From the NCBI GenBank assembly GCA_934129885.1, contig CAKOWU010000007.1:35652-99651 (forward strand): DNA of 64,000 bases, written 5' to 3'. This DNA comes from an uncultured Bacilli bacterium. GTDB taxonomy: Bacteria; Bacillota_I; Bacilli_A; RF39; UBA660. The position numbers and the translations under genes are program-made. The notes under the pieces were generated by a model. The model did no database searches. It saw only the letters and a program-made list of their open reading frames with translations, and was not told where the DNA came from. Positions 41,761 through 50,519 of this stretch are shown here, in pieces. Numbering within the stretch: the first letter of the stretch is position 1; each line of letters begins with the position of its first letter.

Positions 41761-43510
41761 TAGTTTCAGTATTATCAGTATATGGTTCTTTTGATTTTTC
41801 TATATTATCAATAGCCCTAATAGCGTCATCTAGGCTGTCATTATCTAACTGGTTTATAAGTTTTATAAGTGGCCTTCTTTTAATAATATTTTTATAATCT
41901 TCAGATGTTAAGTCATAATTTTTTTCTATACTTTGCGTGGATACATCTTCATTTGAGTACCCAAAATCAAAGTTTATATCTTTTAAAATTTCTATTTGTC
42001 TCTCTGTTAAATTACCACTCTTGTATTCTTCTCTTATCTCGTTCATGGCTTTACCTAAAGGAAAAGCTGTTTCTGGAACTTTGTAATAAGGCGTAACATT
42101 TGTATCTCCATAATCCTCATAATATTTTACTAACACATCAATTACTTTATCAGTGTATGTCTTTTCTTGCTCTTCAGCAGGTATTCTTGTTTGTTCCACT
42201 ACAGGTTCAGTATTCATAGTAGTTATAGTAATCGGCTTTAATATATTCAAATCATCATTTGAAGTCTGACTTTGCTTTTGTGTTTGATTTTGTGGTTCTG
42301 ACGTCAACGTTTTAAGTGTAATAGGAGTTAAGGCTATATCACCTTCCTTTGATGCATCGTCTTTTTTTGAATTATCTATTTGGTTAGATGCTTGCTCATG
42401 ATTAAGTATCGTCCAATCAAAATCTAAATTATCAATTAATTTTATCTGTAATAAACTAGCATTTCTTTTAAATACACCACGTTTCCATTTTTTAGTAATA
42501 TCTCTTATTTTTTTCTTTTCCTTAATTTCTATATCAGTATCGTTCATATCAACAACAACATTTATAGTACCATATCTCTTATAATAATCTAATACCGTAA
42601 TATAGTCATCAATAAATTCTTCAGGTAAATGTCTTTTAATTTCATCAGAAATCATATCCCACTGAAAATATTTTCTAGGAGCTTGTTTGGGTACCTCTGA
42701 AATAATTTGTGATGAAAAAACAGTACGCAAAGGTTTATTTGTAGTTTTAGAAGTATCAACTTCTTTGACTTCCTCTTTCTTATCATCATGTTCTTCTGAC
42801 ACTTCTATTTCTGGAGTTAAATAATTTTTTAAAAACTTAATAGTCCTATAATGATTACTGTCCTCTTCTAAAATACCTTTAGCATATTTTTTTAGATTTG
42901 CTTCAATATTAGGAAGAGACTTTGCGACTAGATCATACCTTATGTAGTCAGTATTTAATCCTTCATTACGCTTAACACCCACTATAACAGTATAGTCATT
43001 CACTCTATAATATACAACAGATAAATCGCCTAATTTTTTCTTTATAAATTTAGTTCCAAAAGTAGCATTAGTATGGTTTATAGGTTCAATATCTTTTACA
43101 AGTAATTCATTACCAAGTTCATTTTGAATACATCTTAATAAAACATTCAATTCTTTTTCTGATAATGATTTAATATCATTTAAAGAAAGTCCCTCAAAGA
43201 AAACTTTAAACCTTCCTTTACCATCTAAAAATGGATATTCTTCTTCCTTAATTTCTTGGCTTTTGATAGACCCTTTTTTAAGTTCTAGACATACTTCTTT
43301 TAAATTTTCTAATATTGTAACATCTTCTTTACTATCTAATTCTTTATATGTATGAATATAGTCGTTTATTGCGTTAATAATTTGATCTAGATAATCAGCA
43401 TTATCCATTTCATGATATGGCTTACTCTTCTTCAAAAATGCTATAATTTCATTTTTATCTGTTATAGACTCTAAATTTAATAGTAATTGTTCTAAATAAT
43501 TTTTTGGCAT
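41747..43510 (-). CDS. Hypothetical protein with two helicase-associated-like repeats
   Basis: The 587-residue protein starts with a helical region, then a mixed alpha-beta region of about 100-215 (RFKVFFEGLSLNDIKSL, VVYYRVNDYTVIVGVKRNEG). Two copies of a helical module follow, at about 290-370 and 465-535 (YYKRYGTINVVVDMN with NLDFDW; KYYEDYGDTNVTPYYKVP with LGKAMNEIREEYKSGNLTE and INFDFGY). These resemble the helicase-associated (PF03457) domain, usually found in tandem on helicase-like proteins and thought to bind nucleic acid. No helicase motor is present. Function unknown. Confidence 0.65.
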   Translation of the reverse strand: MPKNYLEQLLLNLESITDKNEIIAFLKKSKPYHEMDNADYLDQIINAINDYIHTYKELDSKEDVTILENLKEVCLELKKGSIKSQEIKEEEYPFLDGKGRFKVFFEGLSLNDIKSLSEKELNVLLRCIQNELGNELLVKDIEPINHTNATFGTKFIKKKLGDLSVVYYRVNDYTVIVGVKRNEGLNTDYIRYDLVAKSLPNIEANLKKYAKGILEEDSNHYRTIKFLKNYLTPEIEVSEEHDDKKEEVKEVDTSKTTNKPLRTVFSSQIISEVPKQAPRKYFQWDMISDEIKRHLPEEFIDDYITVLDYYKRYGTINVVVDMNDTDIEIKEKKKIRDITKKWKRGVFKRNASLLQIKLIDNLDFDWTILNHEQASNQIDNSKKDDASKEGDIALTPITLKTLTSEPQNQTQKQSQTSNDDLNILKPITITTMNTEPVVEQTRIPAEEQEKTYTDKVIDVLVKYYEDYGDTNVTPYYKVPETAFPLGKAMNEIREEYKSGNLTERQIEILKDINFDFGYSNEDVSTQSIEKNYDLTSEDYKNIIKRRPLIKLINQLDNDSLDDAIRAIDNIEKSKEPYTDNTETKKTL

Positions 43511-43612
43511 TTTTTCACGTCCTTAATATTCTCTATTAATAGTATAACTTATTTATTTAACGTCTTCAATAAAAACATGTTAAAAAACGTCAATATTTTA
43601 TCTAATGACGTT

Positions 43613-44953
43613 TTATTTTTTATATTTAAATTTATATTTTATATCAACTTTATACTCCTCTAAACTGTCAAACTCTGGAACAGTCATACCAATAGTATTT
43701 ATAAATTCATCTTTAGTCTGATATTCATCTAATACTAAATTAGATAGATATTCATACTGATAAGCATATCTTGTTTGAGTTTTCTTTTTTTCTTCTCTGT
43801 AACTTTGATTTTCCGCAGTTATTGATGATTTTTCTGACCAACTACTATATGAAGATACTGAAACAGTTTTCTCTTCTTTAAAGTTATATCCATTTGGAGC
43901 AGTAGAATAATAATTAGTGTAACTTCTCTTAGTACCATTATACCAACGCCACATCTTATCACTGTATTTATATAGTGTTACATACGAAGATTCTTTCTTA
44001 TCATATTTTTTTTCATCTACATCATCTCTTGCTGTATACTCACCATTATTCGCATATACTTTTTGGCCATCATCATTTATATAATAAAATTTATAACCAG
44101 TTGCACTCTTTATATCACGATAACTCTCTTCGGTAGGATAATTTTGCGAATAATCCGACCACTCTGTCTGAATCATTGAAGCATCGTCCCTATTACTATA
44201 TCCAGGAGGCTGGGTAGAAGAATATTCTGAATAATCGCCCTGGATATTATACCATTTCCACTTTTTATCACGGTAACTATAAACATCTTTTGACTCTGTT
44301 ACAACATCAGTTACATTTACCCTATCAGTTTCATCCGCAGGAACTTCTGGCATATCATCAAGTTCCTTTGGCATTTTAACGCCATACTTCGCAGACTCTT
44401 CTCTACTTATTTCATCTGGATCATAATACTTTGACCATTTTGTAGTATTAATTTCTCTTTCATAATAATTATAGTATGGAATAACGTCGACTACCGTTTT
44501 ATTTGGATATGTATTTAACTCATTTGTCCAATGGTTAAATTTTGATGTAGAACAAGATTTACAGTTGTGCAAATCAAGTGTATAGATATATTTATCTATT
44601 TCATCTGTTTTATATTTAGTTACTTTAACTTTACCAGTTATTTTTTGATTATTAGTTTTTAAAAGACTAATATAATTTTGTTCATAAAGTTTATCGAGTT
44701 TTACAACAGTAGTCTCCCCACCAACATCAGGTAACTTTTGAGTATCTTTTAAATAACTATTTACAGAATCTTTTATTGTAGTATATAACTTATTACAATT
44801 ATAGTTCACTACTACTTTATAAATTAACATTCCAATTATAATTAAAGGCACTATTACATTTATTATAAAAAGTATATTTAGTATTGTTTTTTTACTTTCA
44901 AAGGTCGGATCTACTACATTACCTTGTTCATCAACATATCCCTTTTTCCTCAT
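43613..44953 (-). CDS. Membrane-anchored extracytoplasmic repeat protein
   Basis: The 446 residues begin with a cytoplasmic stretch, one transmembrane helix (about 28-48) and a cysteine pair (HNCKSCSTSKFNHW). Then come two or three repeats rich in Trp, Tyr and Ser: YSYRDKKWKWYNIQGDYSEY with TQPPGYSNRDD and WSDYS, and YKYSDKMWRWYNGTKRSYTN with TAPNGYNFKEE and WSEKS. The repeat ends in an aromatic stretch. It is probably exposed on the cell surface. No family recognised. Confidence 0.65.
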   Translation of the reverse strand: MRKKGYVDEQGNVVDPTFESKKTILNILFIINVIVPLIIIGMLIYKVVVNYNCNKLYTTIKDSVNSYLKDTQKLPDVGGETTVVKLDKLYEQNYISLLKTNNQKITGKVKVTKYKTDEIDKYIYTLDLHNCKSCSTSKFNHWTNELNTYPNKTVVDVIPYYNYYEREINTTKWSKYYDPDEISREESAKYGVKMPKELDDMPEVPADETDRVNVTDVVTESKDVYSYRDKKWKWYNIQGDYSEYSSTQPPGYSNRDDASMIQTEWSDYSQNYPTEESYRDIKSATGYKFYYINDDGQKVYANNGEYTARDDVDEKKYDKKESSYVTLYKYSDKMWRWYNGTKRSYTNYYSTAPNGYNFKEEKTVSVSSYSSWSEKSSITAENQSYREEKKKTQTRYAYQYEYLSNLVLDEYQTKDEFINTIGMTVPEFDSLEEYKVDIKYKFKYKK

Positions 44954-45014
44954 TTCTTGACACTCCTTTTATATTAGTATTTTACCATATTTCATTTTAA
45001 AATAAAAGAAGAAA

Positions 45015-45566
45015 CTATATATAAATATGTTCCTCTTTTTTTATCTCTATACATGTATTTTTTTCTTGCATATATTTTTCAACCAGAATAGCTTTGTTTT
45101 CCTTTAATGATTTTGGAACATCTATTATTCTCTGGTTTTTAGAACCTCTAAAATCTAAATTTAAACTTCTCTGTTTTAATATAAATTTTCCGTCTACTAA
45201 AACATCTATATTTTTTAAAAACTCTAAAGTTTTAGGATTATTCAGTAGTTTCTCAAAAGTAAAACCAGTATAGCACCATACATTTAAGCCTTTTGCTTTA
45301 GCAGCCACCGCGATAGCATTACAGGCTTCGGCTTGAAACATTGGATCACCACCAGAAAAAGTTATACCCCTTTGAAACTCTATTTTGTTTAAATCATTTA
45401 TTATTTCATCAGTATCTACTTCAAAACCACCTTTAAAGTCATGAGTTGAGGGATTATGACAACCCTCGCAATTATGTGAACACCCCTGCGTCCATACAAC
45501 AGTTCTAATGCCTTCGCCATCTACTATACTGTCCGGTTCTAGGTAAGTTGCTAATCTAATTTTCAT
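45015..45566 (-). CDS. nrdG: Anaerobic ribonucleotide reductase activating protein
   Basis: NrdG is the radical-SAM activase that installs the glycyl radical on NrdD. The cluster motif CSHNCEGCHN (CxxxCxxC) is at about 30-39, followed by ITFSGGDPMFQ, which binds SAM. 183 residues is typical. Its ATG lies inside the 3' end of the glycyl-radical mini-gene (11-base overlap), so the two are translationally coupled, downstream of nrdD. Confidence 0.95.
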   Translation of the reverse strand: MKIRLATYLEPDSIVDGEGIRTVVWTQGCSHNCEGCHNPSTHDFKGGFEVDTDEIINDLNKIEFQRGITFSGGDPMFQAEACNAIAVAAKAKGLNVWCYTGFTFEKLLNNPKTLEFLKNIDVLVDGKFILKQRSLNLDFRGSKNQRIIDVPKSLKENKAILVEKYMQEKNTCIEIKKEEHIYI

Positions 45567-45720
45567 TTTTCATTTTTGGCGCTTCGTGTTTTACTCTGTC
45601 ATGTTCTTCAGCTTTTTTACCGTTATTAAATCTATCTACTGTTCCTACTAAATAACCAGTTATTCTTCTAATCCTTTCAAATTTTACGCCTTCTCCTACT
45701 TTTTTTTCTTCTGCTTTCAT
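45556..45720 (-). CDS. Separate glycyl-radical domain of class III ribonucleotide reductase
   Basis: This 54-residue ORF, MKAEEKKVGEGVKFERIRRI then TGYLVGTVDRFNNGKKAEEH and DRVKHE, matches the C-terminal glycyl-radical loop that is normally the last 40 residues of NrdD (the RITGYL...RVKH type). The radical glycine would be in TGYL. A strong GGAGGA stands 8 bases before the chosen ATG; a second ATG two codons earlier is too close. The gene sits between nrdD and nrdG. The main NrdD ends without an RIxGY site, so this peptide may supply the radical in trans, as GrcA does for pyruvate formate-lyase. Confidence 0.85.
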   Translation of the reverse strand: MKAEEKKVGEGVKFERIRRITGYLVGTVDRFNNGKKAEEHDRVKHEAPKMKNEN

Positions 45721-45748
45721 CTTCATTTCCTCCTCAATAATATATTTT

Positions 45749-48031
45749 TTATCTTCCGTGACAAGTTAAACTTGCATTTTTTACTCTCTCAATGGCGACA
45801 CCTTCGCCCTCTTTTCTTCCACAACCAGGGCAAACGTCTCCAATGACACCTGTGTAACCACATACTGGATCTCTATCCACTGGGTGATTTATAGCTCCAT
45901 AACCAATATTATTATCATGCATTAATCTTACAATGCTTTCAAAGGCTTCAGTGTTCATAGCAGTATCACCATCTAATTCCACATAACTAATATGTCCGCC
46001 ATTAGTAAGAGGATGATATTTTCCCTCTATTTCAAGTTTTTTTGCGGCAGTAATATTATAATATACTGGAACATGGAATGAATTTGTATAATAATCCCTA
46101 TCTGTTACACCTTTTATTTTTCCATAAATAGCCTTATCTATATTAGTAAATCTACCAGATAACCCTTCGGCTGGTGTTGCGATTAAAGAGAAATTCAAAT
46201 TATACTTTCTCGTATACTCATCAGTTTTGTCTCTCATAAACTTAATTATTTTAATACCAAGTTCCTGTGCCTCTTTGCTCTCTCCATGGTGTTTACCAAT
46301 TAAAGCTTTTAAACACTCTGCTAGTCCAATAAAACCAACTGTAAGTGTACCATGTTTTAATACTTTTCTAAGTCTATCTGTAGGTTTTAATTTTTCACTA
46401 TCCATCCAAACACCTTGTCCAAGTAAAAATGGAAAATTATAAACATGTCTTTTGCATTGTATTTCAAATCTCTCTAGTAACTGATCTTTAACTAATTCAA
46501 TCATTTCTTCTAACTCTTCAAAGAATCCATCTAAATCTTGTTTACCACTTACAATACCATGTTTTATTCCGAGTCTTGGTAAGTTAATTGAAGTAAATGA
46601 TAAATTACCCCTGCCTGGAGTATATGAAGGTCCGTGTACATCACTAAGTACTCTTGTACGGCATCCCATATAGCCTACTTCTGTTCTATAATCATTTGGA
46701 TCATAATCTGTAATATTAAATGTTGTATCTATAAATGAGAAATTTGGAAATAACCTTTTGGCTGATACTTCACATGATAATTTAAATAAATCATAGTTGG
46801 GATCACCAGGATTATAGTTTACCCCTTCTTTTACCTTAAATATTGATATTGGGAATATTGGAGTTTCATAGTGTCCTAGTCCAGCATCTGTTGCGAGTAA
46901 ATAATTTTTCATAACCATTCTTCCCTCAGGAGATGTATCAGTTCCAAAATTTATTGATGAAAATGGTACTTGTGCACCTGCTCTTGAATGCATAGTATTT
47001 AAATTATGTATAAAAGCTTCCATTGCCTGATAAGTTTGTCTATTAGTCTTTTTCAAAGCCTTATCATAACTAATTTCAAACAACCTTTTAACTTCAGCTG
47101 AACATTTTGCATAATGTTCAAATTCGCCTAAATCTATTTCTATTGATTTTAATTTATCAATATCTTTCGCAACCTTATCCATATTTATAAAACCATTTAA
47201 AGTTGTAAAATCAAGATAATCAGCAATAGATTGCTTGAATTGTTTTTTAAATGTACATAAAACCCCTGGTGCTAAATAATAATCAAAGGCTGGAATACTC
47301 TGACCTCCATGCTGATCATTTTGGTTTGACTGAATAGCAATAGCAGCCAAAGCAGAATAACTCATAATATCCTTTGGTTCTCTTAAATGACCATGACCAG
47401 TTGAAAAACCATTACTAAATAATTTATGCAAATCTATTTGACAACAAGTAGTAGTACCCATTGGCATAAAATCCATATCATGGATGTGAATATAACCACT
47501 ATCATGAGCCTCGGCAAATTTAGATTTCATTAAATACGCTTTAGCAAACTCTTTAGAAACAGTACTTCCATACTGAAGCATTGTCCCCATCGCCGTATCA
47601 CCATCGACATTTGCGTTCTCACGTTTCGCATCTTCTTCACTGGCTGACTTTAAGCCAAGACTTTCTATGGCTTTTAAAAATTTATGTTGCTTTTTTTCAC
47701 CAAAGAATATTTGTCTTGAAGCATTTCTTCTTTCCCTATATTCTTTAAACGATTCATAAACGTCCTCATAACCTTTTTTGAGTTCAGCCTCAATAATGTC
47801 CTGAATTTCTTCAATTTTTATTTTATCCTTATAATCTTTCTTTATTTTATCTATTACTTTATTATATACCTTATTAATATCTTTCTCAGTATACTTTGTT
47901 TCATCTTCATTTAAAGATATACTGTCAAAGCCTTTTTTTATAGCGAGTGCGACCTTCGTTTCATCCCACTCAACCTTTCTTCCGTTCCTTTTAACGACTT
48001 CTAATTTTACGTCTTCCTCTGCTGCGACCAT
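45749..48031 (-). CDS. nrdD: Anaerobic ribonucleoside-triphosphate reductase, lacking the usual C-terminal glycyl site
   Basis: The 760 residues begin with an ATP-cone (VVKRNGRKVEWDETKVALAI) and contain the class III catalytic core: GTTTCCQIDLHKLF, SNQNDQHGGQSIPAFDYYLA, PNFSFIDTTFN and YNFPFLLGQG. The end reads DPVCGYTGVIGDVCPGCGR, a zinc-site-like cluster, then EGEGVAIERVKNASLTCHGR and stop. Family members continue with a glycyl-radical RIxGY motif there. Here that tail is in the next ORF (45556-45720), which repeats the GEGV-x-x-ER start. The promoter is at 48061-48089. The enzyme makes dNTPs without oxygen; no aerobic reductase is in the window. Confidence 0.93.
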   Translation of the reverse strand: MVAAEEDVKLEVVKRNGRKVEWDETKVALAIKKGFDSISLNEDETKYTEKDINKVYNKVIDKIKKDYKDKIKIEEIQDIIEAELKKGYEDVYESFKEYRERRNASRQIFFGEKKQHKFLKAIESLGLKSASEEDAKRENANVDGDTAMGTMLQYGSTVSKEFAKAYLMKSKFAEAHDSGYIHIHDMDFMPMGTTTCCQIDLHKLFSNGFSTGHGHLREPKDIMSYSALAAIAIQSNQNDQHGGQSIPAFDYYLAPGVLCTFKKQFKQSIADYLDFTTLNGFINMDKVAKDIDKLKSIEIDLGEFEHYAKCSAEVKRLFEISYDKALKKTNRQTYQAMEAFIHNLNTMHSRAGAQVPFSSINFGTDTSPEGRMVMKNYLLATDAGLGHYETPIFPISIFKVKEGVNYNPGDPNYDLFKLSCEVSAKRLFPNFSFIDTTFNITDYDPNDYRTEVGYMGCRTRVLSDVHGPSYTPGRGNLSFTSINLPRLGIKHGIVSGKQDLDGFFEELEEMIELVKDQLLERFEIQCKRHVYNFPFLLGQGVWMDSEKLKPTDRLRKVLKHGTLTVGFIGLAECLKALIGKHHGESKEAQELGIKIIKFMRDKTDEYTRKYNLNFSLIATPAEGLSGRFTNIDKAIYGKIKGVTDRDYYTNSFHVPVYYNITAAKKLEIEGKYHPLTNGGHISYVELDGDTAMNTEAFESIVRLMHDNNIGYGAINHPVDRDPVCGYTGVIGDVCPGCGRKEGEGVAIERVKNASLTCHGR

Positions 48032-48060
48032 ACAACTTACCTCCTATACTTTCTGTCATT

Positions 48061-48105
48061 ATTATGGCAGTTTATTCAGTAGATGTCAATAGAAAAAACG
48101 AACAT
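48061..48105 (-). promoter_or_regulatory. nrdD promoter with upstream ATGTTCG motif
   Basis: TTGACA (48084-48089), 17 bases and CATAAT (48061-48066) on the minus strand. ATGTTCG (48099-48105) lies exactly 9 bases upstream of TTGACA, the same position as in the recA promoter. Confidence 0.75.
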
Positions 48106-48573
48106 TTTTAGTGGTTTTTCTAAAGAATTACGTTTTACCCTTATTTTTCAATAATTTTAGTTTTTAGTTTTTTAAATTATTTTACTTTTGCATTTTTTAA
48201 CTTTTTAAAATATTACCATTTATTATTATAAAATTCATTTCACTCTTATTTTATAAGGGTTTAATTGTTTTTTGTGGGCTACACCAAAATTTAATTTTTC
48301 TTTAAAATTAAACTTTTTCAAAAAATTAATTTTTAACATTTTTTTGAATTTCCATTTTTTCCAAAATAATAAAACGCAAGAAAAAAGACTGATATAGTGG
48401 CTAAATGTTCGCTTTTATACACTACCGGCTTTTTTAAATCTTCCTAAAATTCTATTACTCATTTTTGTAATATAAAAGTGCATATCATAATAAATCATTA
48501 TAATATATATAGTAATTAAAATATACGTTAGAATATACGTGCTATTTTGGAATATATTTTATTAGGTGAACTT
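48106..48573. other. Extremely AT-rich noncoding stretch between nrdD and the deacetylase gene
   Basis: Apart from the nrdD promoter, no gene or clear RNA was seen. The plus strand is strongly T-rich from about 48120 to 48370, with repeated TTTTT tracts and little GC. GCGAACATTT recurs near 48405 on the minus strand without a promoter beside it. The ribosome site of the deacetylase gene (AGGTGA, 48565-48570) is at the right end. Confidence 0.5.
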
Positions 48574-49791
48574 ATGCTAAAAAAAATGATAATATTTTTG
48601 TTTATAACTTTATGCATGTGTGGTTGTAACAAAGACACTGATGTGTACTCTTTTACTGATGAAGATAAAAAAATTTCTATTAACTATCCTGTTACCGGTA
48701 TTGGCAAACTAGATGATGCGATTAGCTCATATATATACAATGTTAAAAATGATTACAATAAAAAGTATGGAAATAAGAAAAATACAGAGTTAAACATTTC
48801 ATACTCATACAAAAAAATCAATGACAATGTAGTTAGTGTGGGACTTTTGACAAATATTTATACTGGTAAAAATATTTATAAAATTAAAACATATGCATAT
48901 GACGAAAATATCGGTAAATTTTTAAGCATAGACAATATCGTAAGTGATTTAGATGTACTGGATTATGACGTCAAAACAGAAATTTTAAATAAATATAGAG
49001 ATGCCGATATGGATTTTCTAGCGAGTTTTAGTTACGATTATTTTACAATTGACGGTGAGAACCTAACGGTTTATTTTAACCCAGAAGATATAGGAGATGA
49101 ATATGACGAAGTTATTTATTTAGATATTCCTTTAAATACACTTGATTTACTTTTTGATACCCAAAGTGAAACAGATAACAATTTATATTTTGATTTAAAA
49201 AAGAGAAACATTGACCCAGATAATAAAGTTATTGCCCTCACCTTTGATGATGGTCCAAGCAAATATACAAATGAAATCATTGATATTTTAAAGAAAAATA
49301 ATGCTGTCGCAACTTTCTTTGTAGTTGGAAATAGACTTAGTTTTTATGAAGATACTTTAAAAAATATGCTTAATACAGGTAATGAAATCGGTAATCATTC
49401 ATATAGCCACAAATGGTTAAATAGACTTTCTAAGGATGAATTTATTCTTGAAATTAATAATACTCAAAACGAAGTTAAAAGAATTACTGGCTATACACCT
49501 AAAATTTTTAGGCCAACCTATGGTGGTTATAGTGATAAATTAAAAAGTTATACTGACTTAACCTTTGTTTTGTGGGATGTAGATTCTAATGATTGGAAAG
49601 TTAAAAACGCTGACAAAATTTATGACAATATTACTAAAAACACATTTGATGGCAGTATTGTTTTAATGCACGATAACCATAGATATGCTGCGGAAAGCCT
49701 AGACAAAGTTATCAAAAAACTTAAAGAAGAAGGTTATAGTTTTGTTACAGTAAGTGAACTGTTAGAGGTTAAGAAACTACGGAATGAGTAA
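48574..49791 (+). CDS. Polysaccharide deacetylase lipoprotein (PgdA/PdaC-like)
   Basis: The start at ATG 48574 gives a lipoprotein signal peptide ending CMCGCNKD with the lipidated Cys about residue 18. A DUF3298/DUF4163-like domain of about 170 residues follows. The C-terminal NodB domain has ALTFDDGPS (metal Asp-Asp), HSYSHKW (His pair), RPTYGG, LWDVDSNDW and LMHD. It should de-N-acetylate peptidoglycan or another wall glycan outside the cell. AGGTGA is 4 bases before this ATG. The next gene overlaps by 8 bases. Confidence 0.88.
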   Translation: MLKKMIIFLFITLCMCGCNKDTDVYSFTDEDKKISINYPVTGIGKLDDAISSYIYNVKNDYNKKYGNKKNTELNISYSYKKINDNVVSVGLLTNIYTGKNIYKIKTYAYDENIGKFLSIDNIVSDLDVLDYDVKTEILNKYRDADMDFLASFSYDYFTIDGENLTVYFNPEDIGDEYDEVIYLDIPLNTLDLLFDTQSETDNNLYFDLKKRNIDPDNKVIALTFDDGPSKYTNEIIDILKKNNAVATFFVVGNRLSFYEDTLKNMLNTGNEIGNHSYSHKWLNRLSKDEFILEINNTQNEVKRITGYTPKIFRPTYGGYSDKLKSYTDLTFVLWDVDSNDWKVKNADKIYDNITKNTFDGSIVLMHDNHRYAAESLDKVIKKLKEEGYSFVTVSELLEVKKLRNE

Positions 49792-50170
49792 TTATGATTT
49801 AGAGGAAGTTAAATTATTAAAAGCCCAAATGGTTTTATCTGTTTTAGCAATTGTTACCGTTTTGGTATCTTTGGGGCTATCTTATAATGAGATTTTAAAG
49901 TTAAACAAAACTACTCCTCTTTTTTCTCGTAAGATGGAAAATGGTATTTTAATTTCTAACAGACTTTTGGTTTTAATCATTAGTATTGGATTTTTATATA
50001 TCGATTATATTGATAAAAACATTAAACAAAAGTATAAAAAGAATAATTTACGTGATGCACAGTTACAAATAAACGCAAGTATCTTATCAGTTATCGCTTC
50101 TATTATTGTACTATATACAGCGTTTGATGGTAAAAATGGTGAAGTGGAACTGGAAAATCCAGAGTTATAG
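49784..50170 (+). CDS. Hypothetical three-span membrane protein
   Basis: The 128 residues have three hydrophobic segments (about 16-36, 56-74 and 95-114) and a basic cytoplasmic loop (DKNIKQKYKKNN). It starts inside the end of the deacetylase gene, so translation is coupled. No family recognised. Confidence 0.6.
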   Translation: MSNYDLEEVKLLKAQMVLSVLAIVTVLVSLGLSYNEILKLNKTTPLFSRKMENGILISNRLLVLIISIGFLYIDYIDKNIKQKYKKNNLRDAQLQINASILSVIASIIVLYTAFDGKNGEVELENPEL

Positions 50171-50519
50171 GTAAGCTTCTACAAAGACTTACATTTTCTG
50201 CGGATATGTAAAGAAACGTAAAAGTCTAGTAACATAAAGATAAATACAAAAACTTTTTATATTTTATAATTACCCTCTGTGAAGAAAAGTGTGTATTATT
50301 TAAGTATATGAGGTTGCGTTTAAGGTAATATTACAATTATTTATAAATATGGTACATATAAAAATTCGGTAGTAATTTTAACAATAAATACACAATACTT
50401 TTATAAGTAATATTTTTAGTGTAGTAGTAATATTTTACAAAGACTTACATTTTTTGAAAGAATGTTAAAAGTTGTAAAGAACGCTAGTTATATCAATCTT
50501 AAACCCACGAAAAAAAGGC
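50171..50519. other. Noncoding region with a 17-bp direct repeat
   Basis: ACAAAGACTTACATTTT occurs exactly at 50181-50197 and 50437-50453, 256 bp apart. The flanks also resemble each other (GTAAAGAA follows both). No gene was found between. It could be the footprint of an excised or decayed element or a pair of regulatory sites. A short GC stem near 50510-50530 with T-run may end rny. Confidence 0.45.

Noticed and set aside
48390..48430. NrdR box pair upstream of nrdD
   Set aside because: CCACTATATCAGTC and TAGTGTATAAAAG only loosely resemble the NrdR consensus, are about 330 bases upstream of the promoter, and are not spaced as a pair.
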